From Eubacterium sp. (lineage in GTDB: Bacteria; Bacillota; Clostridia; Lachnospirales; Lachnospiraceae), in assembly GCA_003486385.1 (NCBI GenBank), contig DNFT01000092.1, forward strand, positions 23,964 through 43,636: a stretch of DNA of 19,673 nt, written 5' to 3'. The notes under the pieces were generated by a model. The model did not search any database. It was not told the DNA's origin and worked only from the letters and a program-made list of their open reading frames with translations. Both the position numbers and the translations under genes were made by a program. Shown here piece by piece: positions 8,927-15,051 of the stretch; positions within the stretch are counted from its first letter, which is position 1, and each line of letters starts with the position of its first letter.

Positions 8927-8932
8927 CCTCCC
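8927..8932 (-). promoter_or_regulatory. Ribosome site supporting the TTG start of the M23 hydrolase
   Basis: GGGAGG on the minus strand, 8 nt before TTG at 8918-8916. Its strength and spacing decide in favour of the rare start codon. Confidence 0.8.
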
Positions 8933-8947
8933 TTAAGCAGCTCCCCA

Positions 8948-9856
8948 TCATACTTTAAGATGTTTGCGAAGTGTCGTATAACTTCCGAGAAAACCTATTC
9001 CGATTCCAAGCACAGCCGCAACGGGAAGAAGTGTTGAAAAGACTGTTTTCACAGGAAGAAATACCAATATGTTCGACAAAAATGTAAATCTGTTGATGAT
9101 ATAATAAACTACATTCTCATAAAGATAGTAAATGACCACCATAGGAATCATGGCTCCCACAAATCCGATGACAATTCCTTCCACTATAAATGGTGCCCTG
9201 ACAAATCCGTTCTTAGCACCGATAAGCTTCATTATCGCTATCTCCTCCTTGCGGACCGCAATTCCGACAGATACCGTATTTCCAATAAGAAACCATGCGA
9301 CAAGAAAGAGAACAATTATCATTGTAAGTGAAATCATGCTTACCAGACCGCTCACATCTGTAAGCGAATTAGCTGTTACCTCCGAACGCTTAACCGAGCG
9401 TACTCCATCTATCTTTTCTATATTAGCTGCCACAGTGGTCAAGGTGTCTGCCGTATTAAGATACACCGTATATGAAGCCGAATCGGCAAGAGGGTTATCC
9501 TCCTCAAAGCCTTCTGCGAGATCCATTCTGTCACCAAAATACTTTACCTTATACTTCTCCCACGCTTCCTCGGGTGATGTGTATTCTATGAGCGTCACGC
9601 TGTCCATCTGTTGTATAGTCTTTCCGATAGACTCAATTCGTGCGCTGCCAACACCCACGTCAAAAAAAACCGTAAGGCAGGTATTCTTTTCCACCTCCGT
9701 AACCATATAGTCCACATTCTTGGCTACACAGAAAAATATGCCGAAAAGAAAAATACATGCCGAAATTGTCGCAACCGAAGCAAGCGAGAACAGCCTGTTT
9801 CTATATATATTTTTAAAGCCCTGTTTTATACAGTAGCCGAGTGAACTAATCTTCAT
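8948..9856 (-). CDS. ftsX: Cell-division ABC transporter permease-like protein FtsX
   Basis: Membrane subunit of the FtsEX complex, about 302 residues from the preferred start. Four hydrophobic segments are visible, near 18-42, 165-195, 218-245 and 265-292. A large extracellular loop between the first and second is the usual docking site for the hydrolase. The end (LRKHLKV) is short and basic, as expected for a cytoplasmic tail. An in-frame ATG exists at 9880, but GGGAGG lies 9 nt ahead of the ATG at 9856, giving the start MKISSLGYCIKQGFKNIYRN, which fits Gram-positive FtsX. With this start the gene overlaps the end of ftsE by 11 nt, so the two are translationally coupled. Confidence 0.93.
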   Translation of the reverse strand: MKISSLGYCIKQGFKNIYRNRLFSLASVATISACIFLFGIFFCVAKNVDYMVTEVEKNTCLTVFFDVGVGSARIESIGKTIQQMDSVTLIEYTSPEEAWEKYKVKYFGDRMDLAEGFEEDNPLADSASYTVYLNTADTLTTVAANIEKIDGVRSVKRSEVTANSLTDVSGLVSMISLTMIIVLFLVAWFLIGNTVSVGIAVRKEEIAIMKLIGAKNGFVRAPFIVEGIVIGFVGAMIPMVVIYYLYENVVYYIINRFTFLSNILVFLPVKTVFSTLLPVAAVLGIGIGFLGSYTTLRKHLKV

Positions 9857-10532
9857 AGCCGTAATCCTCCCATCTCTCATCAGAGATTATCTCACCATGA
9901 TCAATAGTAATCACTCTCTTTTTCATAGTCTGTACAAGATCCATATTATGTGTGACGACAACCACTGTAGTTCCTCTTCTGTTAGCCTCCTCAAGGAGCT
10001 TCATAATCTCCCAGGAGTTAGCATTGTCAAGATTACCTGTCGGCTCGTCGGCAAGAAGTATTGCAGGCTTATTGATAAGTGCCCTCGCAATGGCCGCTCT
10101 CTGCTGTTCACCACCCGAAAGCTGTGAAGGGAAATTCCTGTATTTCTCCAGCAGTCCCACCATCGACAACATAGACAGGACTTCTGAACGAATTCTTCTG
10201 TTCGGTGCTTCTATTACCTTCTGAGCAAAAGCTATGTTGTCATATATGTTCCTATCCTCCAACAGCCTGAAATCCTGAAATACAACTCCCATATCACGCC
10301 TGATAAGAGGAAGCTCCCTTCTCTTCGCTCTTCCAAGATTTTTTCCATTTATAAAAATATGACCGGACGTCGGCTCAAGCTCCTTGAGCAAAAGCTTGAT
10401 AAGTGTTGACTTTCCTGCTCCGCTCTGCCCGACAATAAATACGAATTCACCCTTCTCGACACGAAGGCTGATGTTATTTAGTGCCGGAAATCCGGTCGAG
10501 TATGTCTTGCATACATTTTCCAATATAAGCAT
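9846..10532 (-). CDS. ftsE: Cell-division ATP-binding protein FtsE
   Basis: ATPase of the FtsEX complex, 228 residues, full length. Visible: Walker A GQSGAGKS at 35-42, Q-loop VVFQDFRLL around Q86, signature LSGGEQQR at 138-145, Walker B ILLADEP at about 158-164, and an H-loop in VTHNMD. It couples ATP hydrolysis in the cytoplasm to a shape change in FtsX that controls peptidoglycan cleavage outside. The ribosome site GGGGAGG is 10 nt before the ATG, and a second GGAG lies closer. It is probably the first gene of the ftsE-ftsX-hydrolase-ctpA run. No convincing promoter was found in the 93 nt between it and the upstream regulator gene, apart from the hairpin described there. Confidence 0.96.
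   Translation of the reverse strand: MLILENVCKTYSTGFPALNNISLRVEKGEFVFIVGQSGAGKSTLIKLLLKELEPTSGHIFINGKNLGRAKRRELPLIRRDMGVVFQDFRLLEDRNIYDNIAFAQKVIEAPNRRIRSEVLSMLSMVGLLEKYRNFPSQLSGGEQQRAAIARALINKPAILLADEPTGNLDNANSWEIMKLLEEANRRGTTVVVVTHNMDLVQTMKKRVITIDHGEIISDERWEDYGYED
9866..9871 (-). promoter_or_regulatory. Ribosome site deciding the ftsX start
   Basis: GGGAGG, 9 nt ahead of the ATG at 9856 and inside the end of ftsE. It is downstream of the alternative ATG at 9880 and so cannot serve it. Confidence 0.8.
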
Positions 10533-10579
10533 GTCTCCTATGCCTCCCCTAATTTCTTATACATCTTACATAATAATGC

Positions 10580-10601
10580 CAGAACCGTTGTAACAGTCCT
10601 G
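10580..10601 (-). terminator. Weak terminator-like hairpin after the PucR-type regulator
   Basis: Minus strand: CAGGACTGT and ACGGTTCTG pair over 9 bp with two G-U wobbles around a TACA loop, followed by GCATTATTATG. It lies 25 nt past the regulator stop and about 50 nt ahead of ftsE. It could terminate the regulator transcript partly and separate it from the ftsE operon. Confidence 0.45.
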
Positions 10602-10625
10602 ACATCATTTTATACCGACATGCAA

Positions 10626-11714
10626 TTAATAATCAAGTGATTCCATATATTTCATATAATCGCGAACCATAAGTGCAATCTTAAAAGTAATTGCGTCATC
10701 AAATACCCTTAGATCAAGCCCTGTATTTTTCTGTATTTTATCAAGTCTGTACACAAGAGTATTTCGATGTATAAAAAGCTGTCGCGAAGTCTCCGATACA
10801 TTCAGGCTGTTCTCAAAGAACTTGTTGATTGTGGTGAGCGTCTCCTCATCAAAATCATCCGGATTCTGCCCACCGAAAATCTCTTTTATGAACATCTTAC
10901 AATGTGACATTGAAAGCTGATATATAAGTCTTCCGATTCCAAGCTTAGTGTAAGATACAACATTCCTGTCACCGTAGAAAATCTTTCCTATATCAAGTGC
11001 CATCTTCGCTTCCTTATATGACCTTGATACCTCCTTAATCTCATTGACAATGGTACCATAAGCGATATGTACCTTGCTCATAGCCTCAGAATTCAAGGTA
11101 TCAAGCACGGTGAGTGCAACCTGATTCATCTCCTCATAGCCTTCATTTGCCTTGAGTTCCTTAACAATAATTATATTCTTCTCATCAACCGCCGTTATAA
11201 AATCCTTCGCCTTGGAAGCAAAGAGTGTTCTGAGCGTTTCGAGTGCATTGTTGTCCTTCTCATGCTTGGTCTCCACAATAAAGACAAGCCTTCTCACATC
11301 CGTATCTATATGGAGTTTCTTGGCTCTGTTATATATATCGACAAGAAGGAGGTTGTCAAGCAGGAGATTCTTGATGAAATTATCCTTGTCAAATCTCTCC
11401 TTGTACGCAACAAGAAGATTCTGTATCTGGAATGTGGCAATCTTGCCTATCATATACACATCGTCGCTGCCGCCCTTAACTAACAGCACATACTCCAACT
11501 GCTTATCGTCAAACACCTTAAAAAACTGATACCCTTGAATAACCTGACTGTCCGCAGGTGAACCGGCGAAGCTTAACACAGCCTCCTCATATCCATCCGA
11601 CTCAGGAAATGTTGTCGCAAGAGTCTTTCCCTCCGTGTCCATTATACATAAATCTATTCTGGTTATTGACTTCAGTCCTTCTATTGTGTTCTGTAAAATC
11701 TGATTTGAAATCAT
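10626..11714 (-). CDS. PucR/CdaR-type transcriptional regulator
   Basis: Predicted cytoplasmic DNA-binding regulator of about 362 residues. The N-terminal part (about 1-120, MISNQILQNTIEGLKSITRI onward) resembles a small sensory fold. The middle (about 125-260, with IAYGTIVNEIKEVSRSYKEAKMALDIG) resembles the GGDEF-like segment of CdaR-type proteins. The C terminus carries the PucR helix-turn-helix (LNVSETSRQLFIHRNTLVYRLDKIQKNTG) typical of the family. Known members respond to sugar diacids, purines or amino acids; the ligand here is unknown. An in-frame ATG at 11792 would add 26 residues. The start at 11714 is preferred because AGAGG lies 7 nt before it and because the predicted promoter -10 at 11795-11800 directly abuts the upstream ATG. 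Confidence 0.85.
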   Translation of the reverse strand: MISNQILQNTIEGLKSITRIDLCIMDTEGKTLATTFPESDGYEEAVLSFAGSPADSQVIQGYQFFKVFDDKQLEYVLLVKGGSDDVYMIGKIATFQIQNLLVAYKERFDKDNFIKNLLLDNLLLVDIYNRAKKLHIDTDVRRLVFIVETKHEKDNNALETLRTLFASKAKDFITAVDEKNIIIVKELKANEGYEEMNQVALTVLDTLNSEAMSKVHIAYGTIVNEIKEVSRSYKEAKMALDIGKIFYGDRNVVSYTKLGIGRLIYQLSMSHCKMFIKEIFGGQNPDDFDEETLTTINKFFENSLNVSETSRQLFIHRNTLVYRLDKIQKNTGLDLRVFDDAITFKIALMVRDYMKYMESLDY

Positions 11715-11789
11715 CCGGCAACCTCTTCTTTCATTATAATTTGCGTGAACTTGAATATACCTTCCATTCGTCCTAACCCGGCTTTCGCT

Positions 11790-11821
11790 CATTCACTATA
11801 CCTTCTGAAAGTGAATGTCAA
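11790..11821 (-). promoter_or_regulatory. Promoter with inverted repeat ahead of the PucR-type regulator
   Basis: Minus strand: a perfect -35 TTGACA (11821-11816), a 15-nt spacer (short), and -10 TATAGT (11800-11795). An 8-bp inverted repeat, CATTCACT at 11790-11797 and AGTGAATG at 11810-11817, overlaps both elements. The layout suggests an operator, possibly for autoregulation. The short spacer makes the promoter uncertain. Confidence 0.5.
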
Positions 11822-11990
11822 TGATATCCGAAATCCGCTTCTAGCTGATTTTATAAATTATCACTATTTATTGTAAAACAAAATTGCGAAAAAAAAAAGA
11901 GGAAATACATGAAAATTCATGTATTTCCTCTATATTTCATAATAATTTCACAATATCATACCCTGAACTGATTCAGGATATGCTGCCTGA
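11822..11990. other. Intergenic region between the regulator and msmX
   Basis: AT-rich and without a supported gene. It holds the strong msmX terminator (11898-11931, with ten A at 11889-11898 that become the T tract). On the plus strand the hairpin is followed by TATATTTCAT, a poorer tail. Confidence 0.6.
11889..11931 (-). terminator. Strong Rho-independent terminator of msmX
   Basis: A perfect 16-nt inverted repeat (11898-11913 with 11916-11931, effectively a 14-15 bp stem) is followed on the minus strand by ten T (plus-strand A run 11889-11898). It lies about 60 nt past the msmX stop. This is the clearest terminator in the window. Confidence 0.93.
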
Positions 11991-13097
11991 TTAGCAAGGA
12001 ATTACTAACTCTGTATCCTTATCGAAGAGGTGAAGTCTTGTCATATCAAGAGCAAGCTTAATCTTATCGCCAGGACGAGCTGTTGTACGAGGGTTAACTC
12101 TTGCTGTGCAGCTCTTATCCTCGATATCAAAGTAAAGGTAAACCTCGGCACCAAGAAGCTCGTATACACGAATCTCTGCCTCGATTACGCTGTCTGGAGA
12201 ATTAGCAATGAATACCTCTGTATCGTTGAGATCCTCAGGACGGATACCCATAACAACTGTCTTGCCAACATAATCGCCAAGCTTATCAGCCTTAGTCTTA
12301 GGTAACTTAACTGAGTTGCTGCCAAACATAAGAACCATATCATCACCGTTCTTAACAAGCTTAGCATCGATGAGGTTCATCTGTGGAGAACCAATGAATC
12401 CGGCTACGAATACGTTCTGTGGTGCATTGTAGAGATTCTGTGGTGTATCTACCTGCTGGATGATACCATCCTTAAGAACAACGATTCTGGTACCAAGTGT
12501 CATAGCCTCTGTCTGGTCATGAGTTACGTAGATGATAGTTGTCTGAAGTCTCTGATGTAACTTAGAAATCTCAATTCTCATCTGTACTCTTAACTTAGCA
12601 TCGAGGTTTGAAAGAGGCTCATCCATAAGGAATACCTTAGGCTTACGAACAATAGCACGTCCCATAGCAACTCGCTGTCTCTGTCCACCTGAAAGAGCCT
12701 TAGGCTTACGATCAAGAAGGTGCTCGATATCAAGAATCTTAGCTGCCTCATGTACCTGCTTATCGATCTCTGCCTTAGGAACCTTTCTTAACTTAAGACC
12801 GAATGCCATGTTGTCATATACTGACATATGTGGATAAAGAGCGTAGTTCTGGAATACCATCGCGATATCTCTGTCTTTTGGCTCTACATCATTAACCAGC
12901 CTGCCATCGATATATAACTCACCAGAGGAGATATCCTCCAGACCTGCGATCATACGAAGGGTTGTGGACTTACCACATCCAGATGGTCCTACGAAGATGA
13001 TGAACTCCTTATCTGCGATGTCCAGATTAAAATTCTTTACTGCAACGAATCCGTTTGGATATGTTTTGCAGATGTTTTTCAAAGATAAACTTGCCAT
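11991..13097 (-). CDS. msmX: Sugar ABC transporter ATPase, MsmX/UgpC/MalK family
   Basis: Cytoplasmic ATPase that powers carbohydrate importers, 368 residues. Visible: Walker A GPSGCGKS at 37-44, Q-loop VFQNYALYPHMSV, signature LSGGQRQR at 135-142, Walker B VFLMDEP at 155-161, LSNLDAKLR, H-loop histidine H193 in VTHDQTEAM, and a C-terminal TOBE/MalK-type regulatory region from about 240 onward. The start is fixed by AGGAGG 8 nt ahead of the ATG; the open frame continues 59 codons upstream but crosses the promoter and lacks a ribosome site. No permease or binding protein is nearby. That fits MsmX, which is known to serve several separately encoded importers. Codon use is strongly biased (many CTT, AAC, GGT), as for a highly expressed gene. 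Confidence 0.93.
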   Translation of the reverse strand: MASLSLKNICKTYPNGFVAVKNFNLDIADKEFIIFVGPSGCGKSTTLRMIAGLEDISSGELYIDGRLVNDVEPKDRDIAMVFQNYALYPHMSVYDNMAFGLKLRKVPKAEIDKQVHEAAKILDIEHLLDRKPKALSGGQRQRVAMGRAIVRKPKVFLMDEPLSNLDAKLRVQMRIEISKLHQRLQTTIIYVTHDQTEAMTLGTRIVVLKDGIIQQVDTPQNLYNAPQNVFVAGFIGSPQMNLIDAKLVKNGDDMVLMFGSNSVKLPKTKADKLGDYVGKTVVMGIRPEDLNDTEVFIANSPDSVIEAEIRVYELLGAEVYLYFDIEDKSCTARVNPRTTARPGDKIKLALDMTRLHLFDKDTELVIPC

Positions 13098-13105
13098 TAA
13101 TATGT

Positions 13106-13111
13106 CCTCCT
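13106..13111 (-). promoter_or_regulatory. Ribosome site deciding the msmX start
   Basis: AGGAGG, 8 nt ahead of the ATG at 13097. It excludes the 59-codon upstream extension of the reading frame. Confidence 0.85.
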
Positions 13112-13168
13112 GTTTGTCAATTAATTTATCTTGTAAGGGAATAACTCCTCTCACATAACCTGTAAAAT

Positions 13169-13197
13169 ATAATACACCAAACAGAATTTTTTGACCA
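13169..13197 (-). promoter_or_regulatory. Probable msmX promoter
   Basis: Minus strand: -35 TGGTCA (13197-13192), a 17-nt spacer, and -10 TATTAT (13174-13169). Transcription would start near 13162, giving a leader of about 65 nt. The -35 matches TTGACA at four positions and the -10 matches TATAAT at five. It lies between the yitT stop and msmX, at the point where codon usage changes. Confidence 0.5.
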
Positions 13198-13279
13198 TGG
13201 CACGAATTGCCAAAGAAAGTTTTCGCTTTTTGTGCAAAGTGTATAGAATGAGATTTTTTCATTGCTTTTGCCAAAAAAT

Positions 13280-14206
13280 CTACGGCTTTTTTGTTGTTTT
13301 TCTGTGCAATTTGAACAGTTTTTTGCCATCTGCTGACATGCCGAGAGCTGTCGAATCAAATCCTTCACCCAAAACTTCTCTCGCTTCCGTGATTATGACA
13401 AATGCTGACGTGTCATGTTTTCGCACCGCCTGCAGAAGCTGTCCCGTCTGTCTTTTGCCTATGACACACAGCAACACAGGGCGCTCCTGTCCGCTATACA
13501 CTCCCTTTGCTTTGATCTGTGTCACTCCGCGATTTAACGATGTCATGATCTCCTCCGCTATATCCTGCCATTTCTTTGAAATAACTAAGATCTGTTTGCT
13601 TTGCGTCATGCCGGACAGGATTGCGTCCATTACCTTCGAAGAAACAAAAACGGCTGCTGTTGCATAAATCGCCTTATCGATACCAAAATAAAATGCTCCA
13701 GCAACAATGATCACTGAATCAATGACAAACAACGCATTTGCCACAGAGATATGCGGATAATACGTGCAGATCAGGCTCCCCAGCAGATCTGTTCCACCGG
13801 TAGAATATCCTGTTGCAAATACCAGACCAATACCGGCGCCGGTCAGTACACCGCCAACAATAGCAGCCATCACAAAATCTCCCTCTGCCACCGGCTGCTC
13901 CGGTATCGCATACAACATTGCCGAAAATATGAGGTTGGCAATGAATGATTTCATGATAAATCGATGCCCTTTTTCAAAAATTCCCCATACAAAAACCGGA
14001 ATATTTAACAACAGATTTATGCTCCAAACAGCCATCGGAATTCCGGCATATTCATACAGCATATGCGACAGCAGGATAGCAAGCCCTGAAAAGCCCCCCG
14101 GCACCATCCCCATTGGACTGTATACCATATTGACCGCCAATGCCATCATACCTGTTCCAATGACAAATGCCGGTAATTCCCTCCACCAAAATCGTTTTCC
14201 AAACAT
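13280..14206 (-). CDS. YitT family membrane protein (DUF161 plus DUF2179)
   Basis: Integral membrane protein of 308 residues and unknown biochemical role. Five or six hydrophobic segments occupy about 10-195, with the family's glycine-rich loops GGFSGLAILL (37-46) and GYSTGGTDLL (133-142). A soluble C-terminal domain of the DUF2179 type begins at about 205 (KQILVISKKWQDIAEEIMTSLNRGVTQIKAKGVYSG). The end is basic (KLHRKTTKKP). Ribosome-site support for the ATG is only moderate (GATGAG, 8 nt ahead), but an in-frame stop four codons upstream leaves no longer form. It lies alone between the TagA-like terminator and the msmX promoter. Codon use resembles the genes to its right (AAA, TTG, CGA present) rather than the repair and division genes to its left. 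Confidence 0.9.
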   Translation of the reverse strand: MFGKRFWWRELPAFVIGTGMMALAVNMVYSPMGMVPGGFSGLAILLSHMLYEYAGIPMAVWSINLLLNIPVFVWGIFEKGHRFIMKSFIANLIFSAMLYAIPEQPVAEGDFVMAAIVGGVLTGAGIGLVFATGYSTGGTDLLGSLICTYYPHISVANALFVIDSVIIVAGAFYFGIDKAIYATAAVFVSSKVMDAILSGMTQSKQILVISKKWQDIAEEIMTSLNRGVTQIKAKGVYSGQERPVLLCVIGKRQTGQLLQAVRKHDTSAFVIITEAREVLGEGFDSTALGMSADGKKLFKLHRKTTKKP

Positions 14207-14251
14207 ACTTGCGTCTCATCCCCTCGATCATCCAATCCAATTCATTCAAAA

Positions 14252-14280
14252 AGAGGATAACCTATCATTGGTTATCCTCT
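14252..14280 (-). terminator. Terminator of the LCP-like/TagA-like operon
   Basis: A perfect 11-bp stem (AGAGGATAACC and its complement; arms 14252-14262 and 14270-14280) with a 7-nt loop begins 7 nt past the TagA-like stop. On the minus strand it is followed by TTTTGAATG, with the stem end adding one more T. Confidence 0.85.
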
Positions 14281-14286
14281 CTTACT

Positions 14287-15030
14287 TCAAATATCTTTTT
14301 CATCTGATTTATTATTATATTGCACAACTTTCTTTCGAAATATACGTGCTTGAACATCTTTTTTGACCGATTGCTGGCGAACCAGTTTCTCATACAGCGG
14401 TTCCAAATGAAGTTTCTTGACCCACTCCGGCGCTTCTTTTTCCTCAGCCAAGATCAAGCTCACCACACCGCCGATCGCTACGCACAGACGCGCATGCAGC
14501 AATGGCAAATGCTCCATGATCCAAATTTCCTGCGGCCCGGTCTCTAAATCTACCAACAAAATATCCGGCGTATGATTGTTGATCTCATTGATCAGCGCTG
14601 CGGCCTCCATATCCGGATCATACACAACACTTCCTGATAATCGAAGCCCCGGCTGCATACGTTTGCACCAAGTTTCCAATTGTTCTACTTCCGTGCTGCT
14701 CTTTCCTATTATATATACGCTTTGATCTTTTTTCTGAAGATTTTCTAACATAATGCCAAAGCTTTTACAGCTGACTACCATTCCACCAGCTTCCAGCACT
14801 TCAACATGATGTGCACTAAGCAGTGCCTCCTCACCAGGCAGGATCAAATCCGCCTGCTCGATCACTTCACGATACGACTCCTCCCCCATTGCCTTATCTA
14901 ACAGCTCCGTCGACGCAAATAATATCACATCTAACTTATCGTCCGAAAGATATTCATTCATTTTCTGGACAAAGACATCATTTGTCATCATATCAATGTC
15001 AATATCCAGCACTTTTACTGAAGCGTGCAT
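14287..15030 (-). CDS. TagA/WecG/CpsF-like protein, probably catalytically degenerate
   Basis: Protein of 247 residues related to the WecG/TagA/CpsF glycosyltransferases (GT26), which add the second sugar to lipid-linked wall-polymer precursors. Family traits: ADLILPGEEAL at 60-70 in the place of the usual ADLxxPDGxG, GPQEIW at 165-170 matching the family's G-x-P-x-QE-x-W box, and IGGVVSLILAEEKEAPEW at 186-203 matching GVGGxxDxxAGxxxRAPxW, with an LEPLYEKL tail in place of LEWLYRL. The Asp of the PDG motif, reported as catalytically important in TagA, is replaced by Gly66, and the Arg of RAP is Glu199. It may therefore be inactive, or act on something else. It is second in an operon, 21 nt after the LCP-like gene. 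The ribosome site is weak and distant (AAGGAT, 14 nt). Confidence 0.75.
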   Translation of the reverse strand: MHASVKVLDIDIDMMTNDVFVQKMNEYLSDDKLDVILFASTELLDKAMGEESYREVIEQADLILPGEEALLSAHHVEVLEAGGMVVSCKSFGIMLENLQKKDQSVYIIGKSSTEVEQLETWCKRMQPGLRLSGSVVYDPDMEAAALINEINNHTPDILLVDLETGPQEIWIMEHLPLLHARLCVAIGGVVSLILAEEKEAPEWVKKLHLEPLYEKLVRQQSVKKDVQARIFRKKVVQYNNKSDEKDI

Positions 15031-15051
15031 CGTTTCGTTATACCATCCTTG

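Noticed and set aside
9132..9710. 192-residue open frame on the plus strand
   Set aside because: It lies wholly antisense to ftsX, is low in complexity with many Thr/Ser/Ile, and has no ribosome site. It arises from the codon bias of the real gene.
13224..13237. Possible CcpA (cre) site upstream of the msmX promoter
   Set aside because: The core CG and flanking A-rich bases fit, but the outer TG and final A do not. In such AT-rich sequence the match is not significant.
13098..13274. 59-codon N-terminal extension of the msmX frame
   Set aside because: It crosses the predicted promoter, has no ribosome site and no family similarity. AGGAGG ahead of the ATG at 13097 decides the start.
13251..13280. 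Inverted repeat GATTTTTT/AAAAAATC after yitT
   Set aside because: The stem is only A-T rich and is not followed by a T tract on the minus strand, so it is not a credible terminator.
14052..14249. 65-residue minus-strand frame starting just upstream of yitT
   Set aside because: It overlaps yitT in another frame and does not resemble a protein family, while yitT is a clear full-length family member.
13764..14366. 200-residue open frame on the plus strand
   Set aside because: It is antisense to yitT and the end of the TagA-like gene, and reads through the 14252-14280 terminator. No family features.
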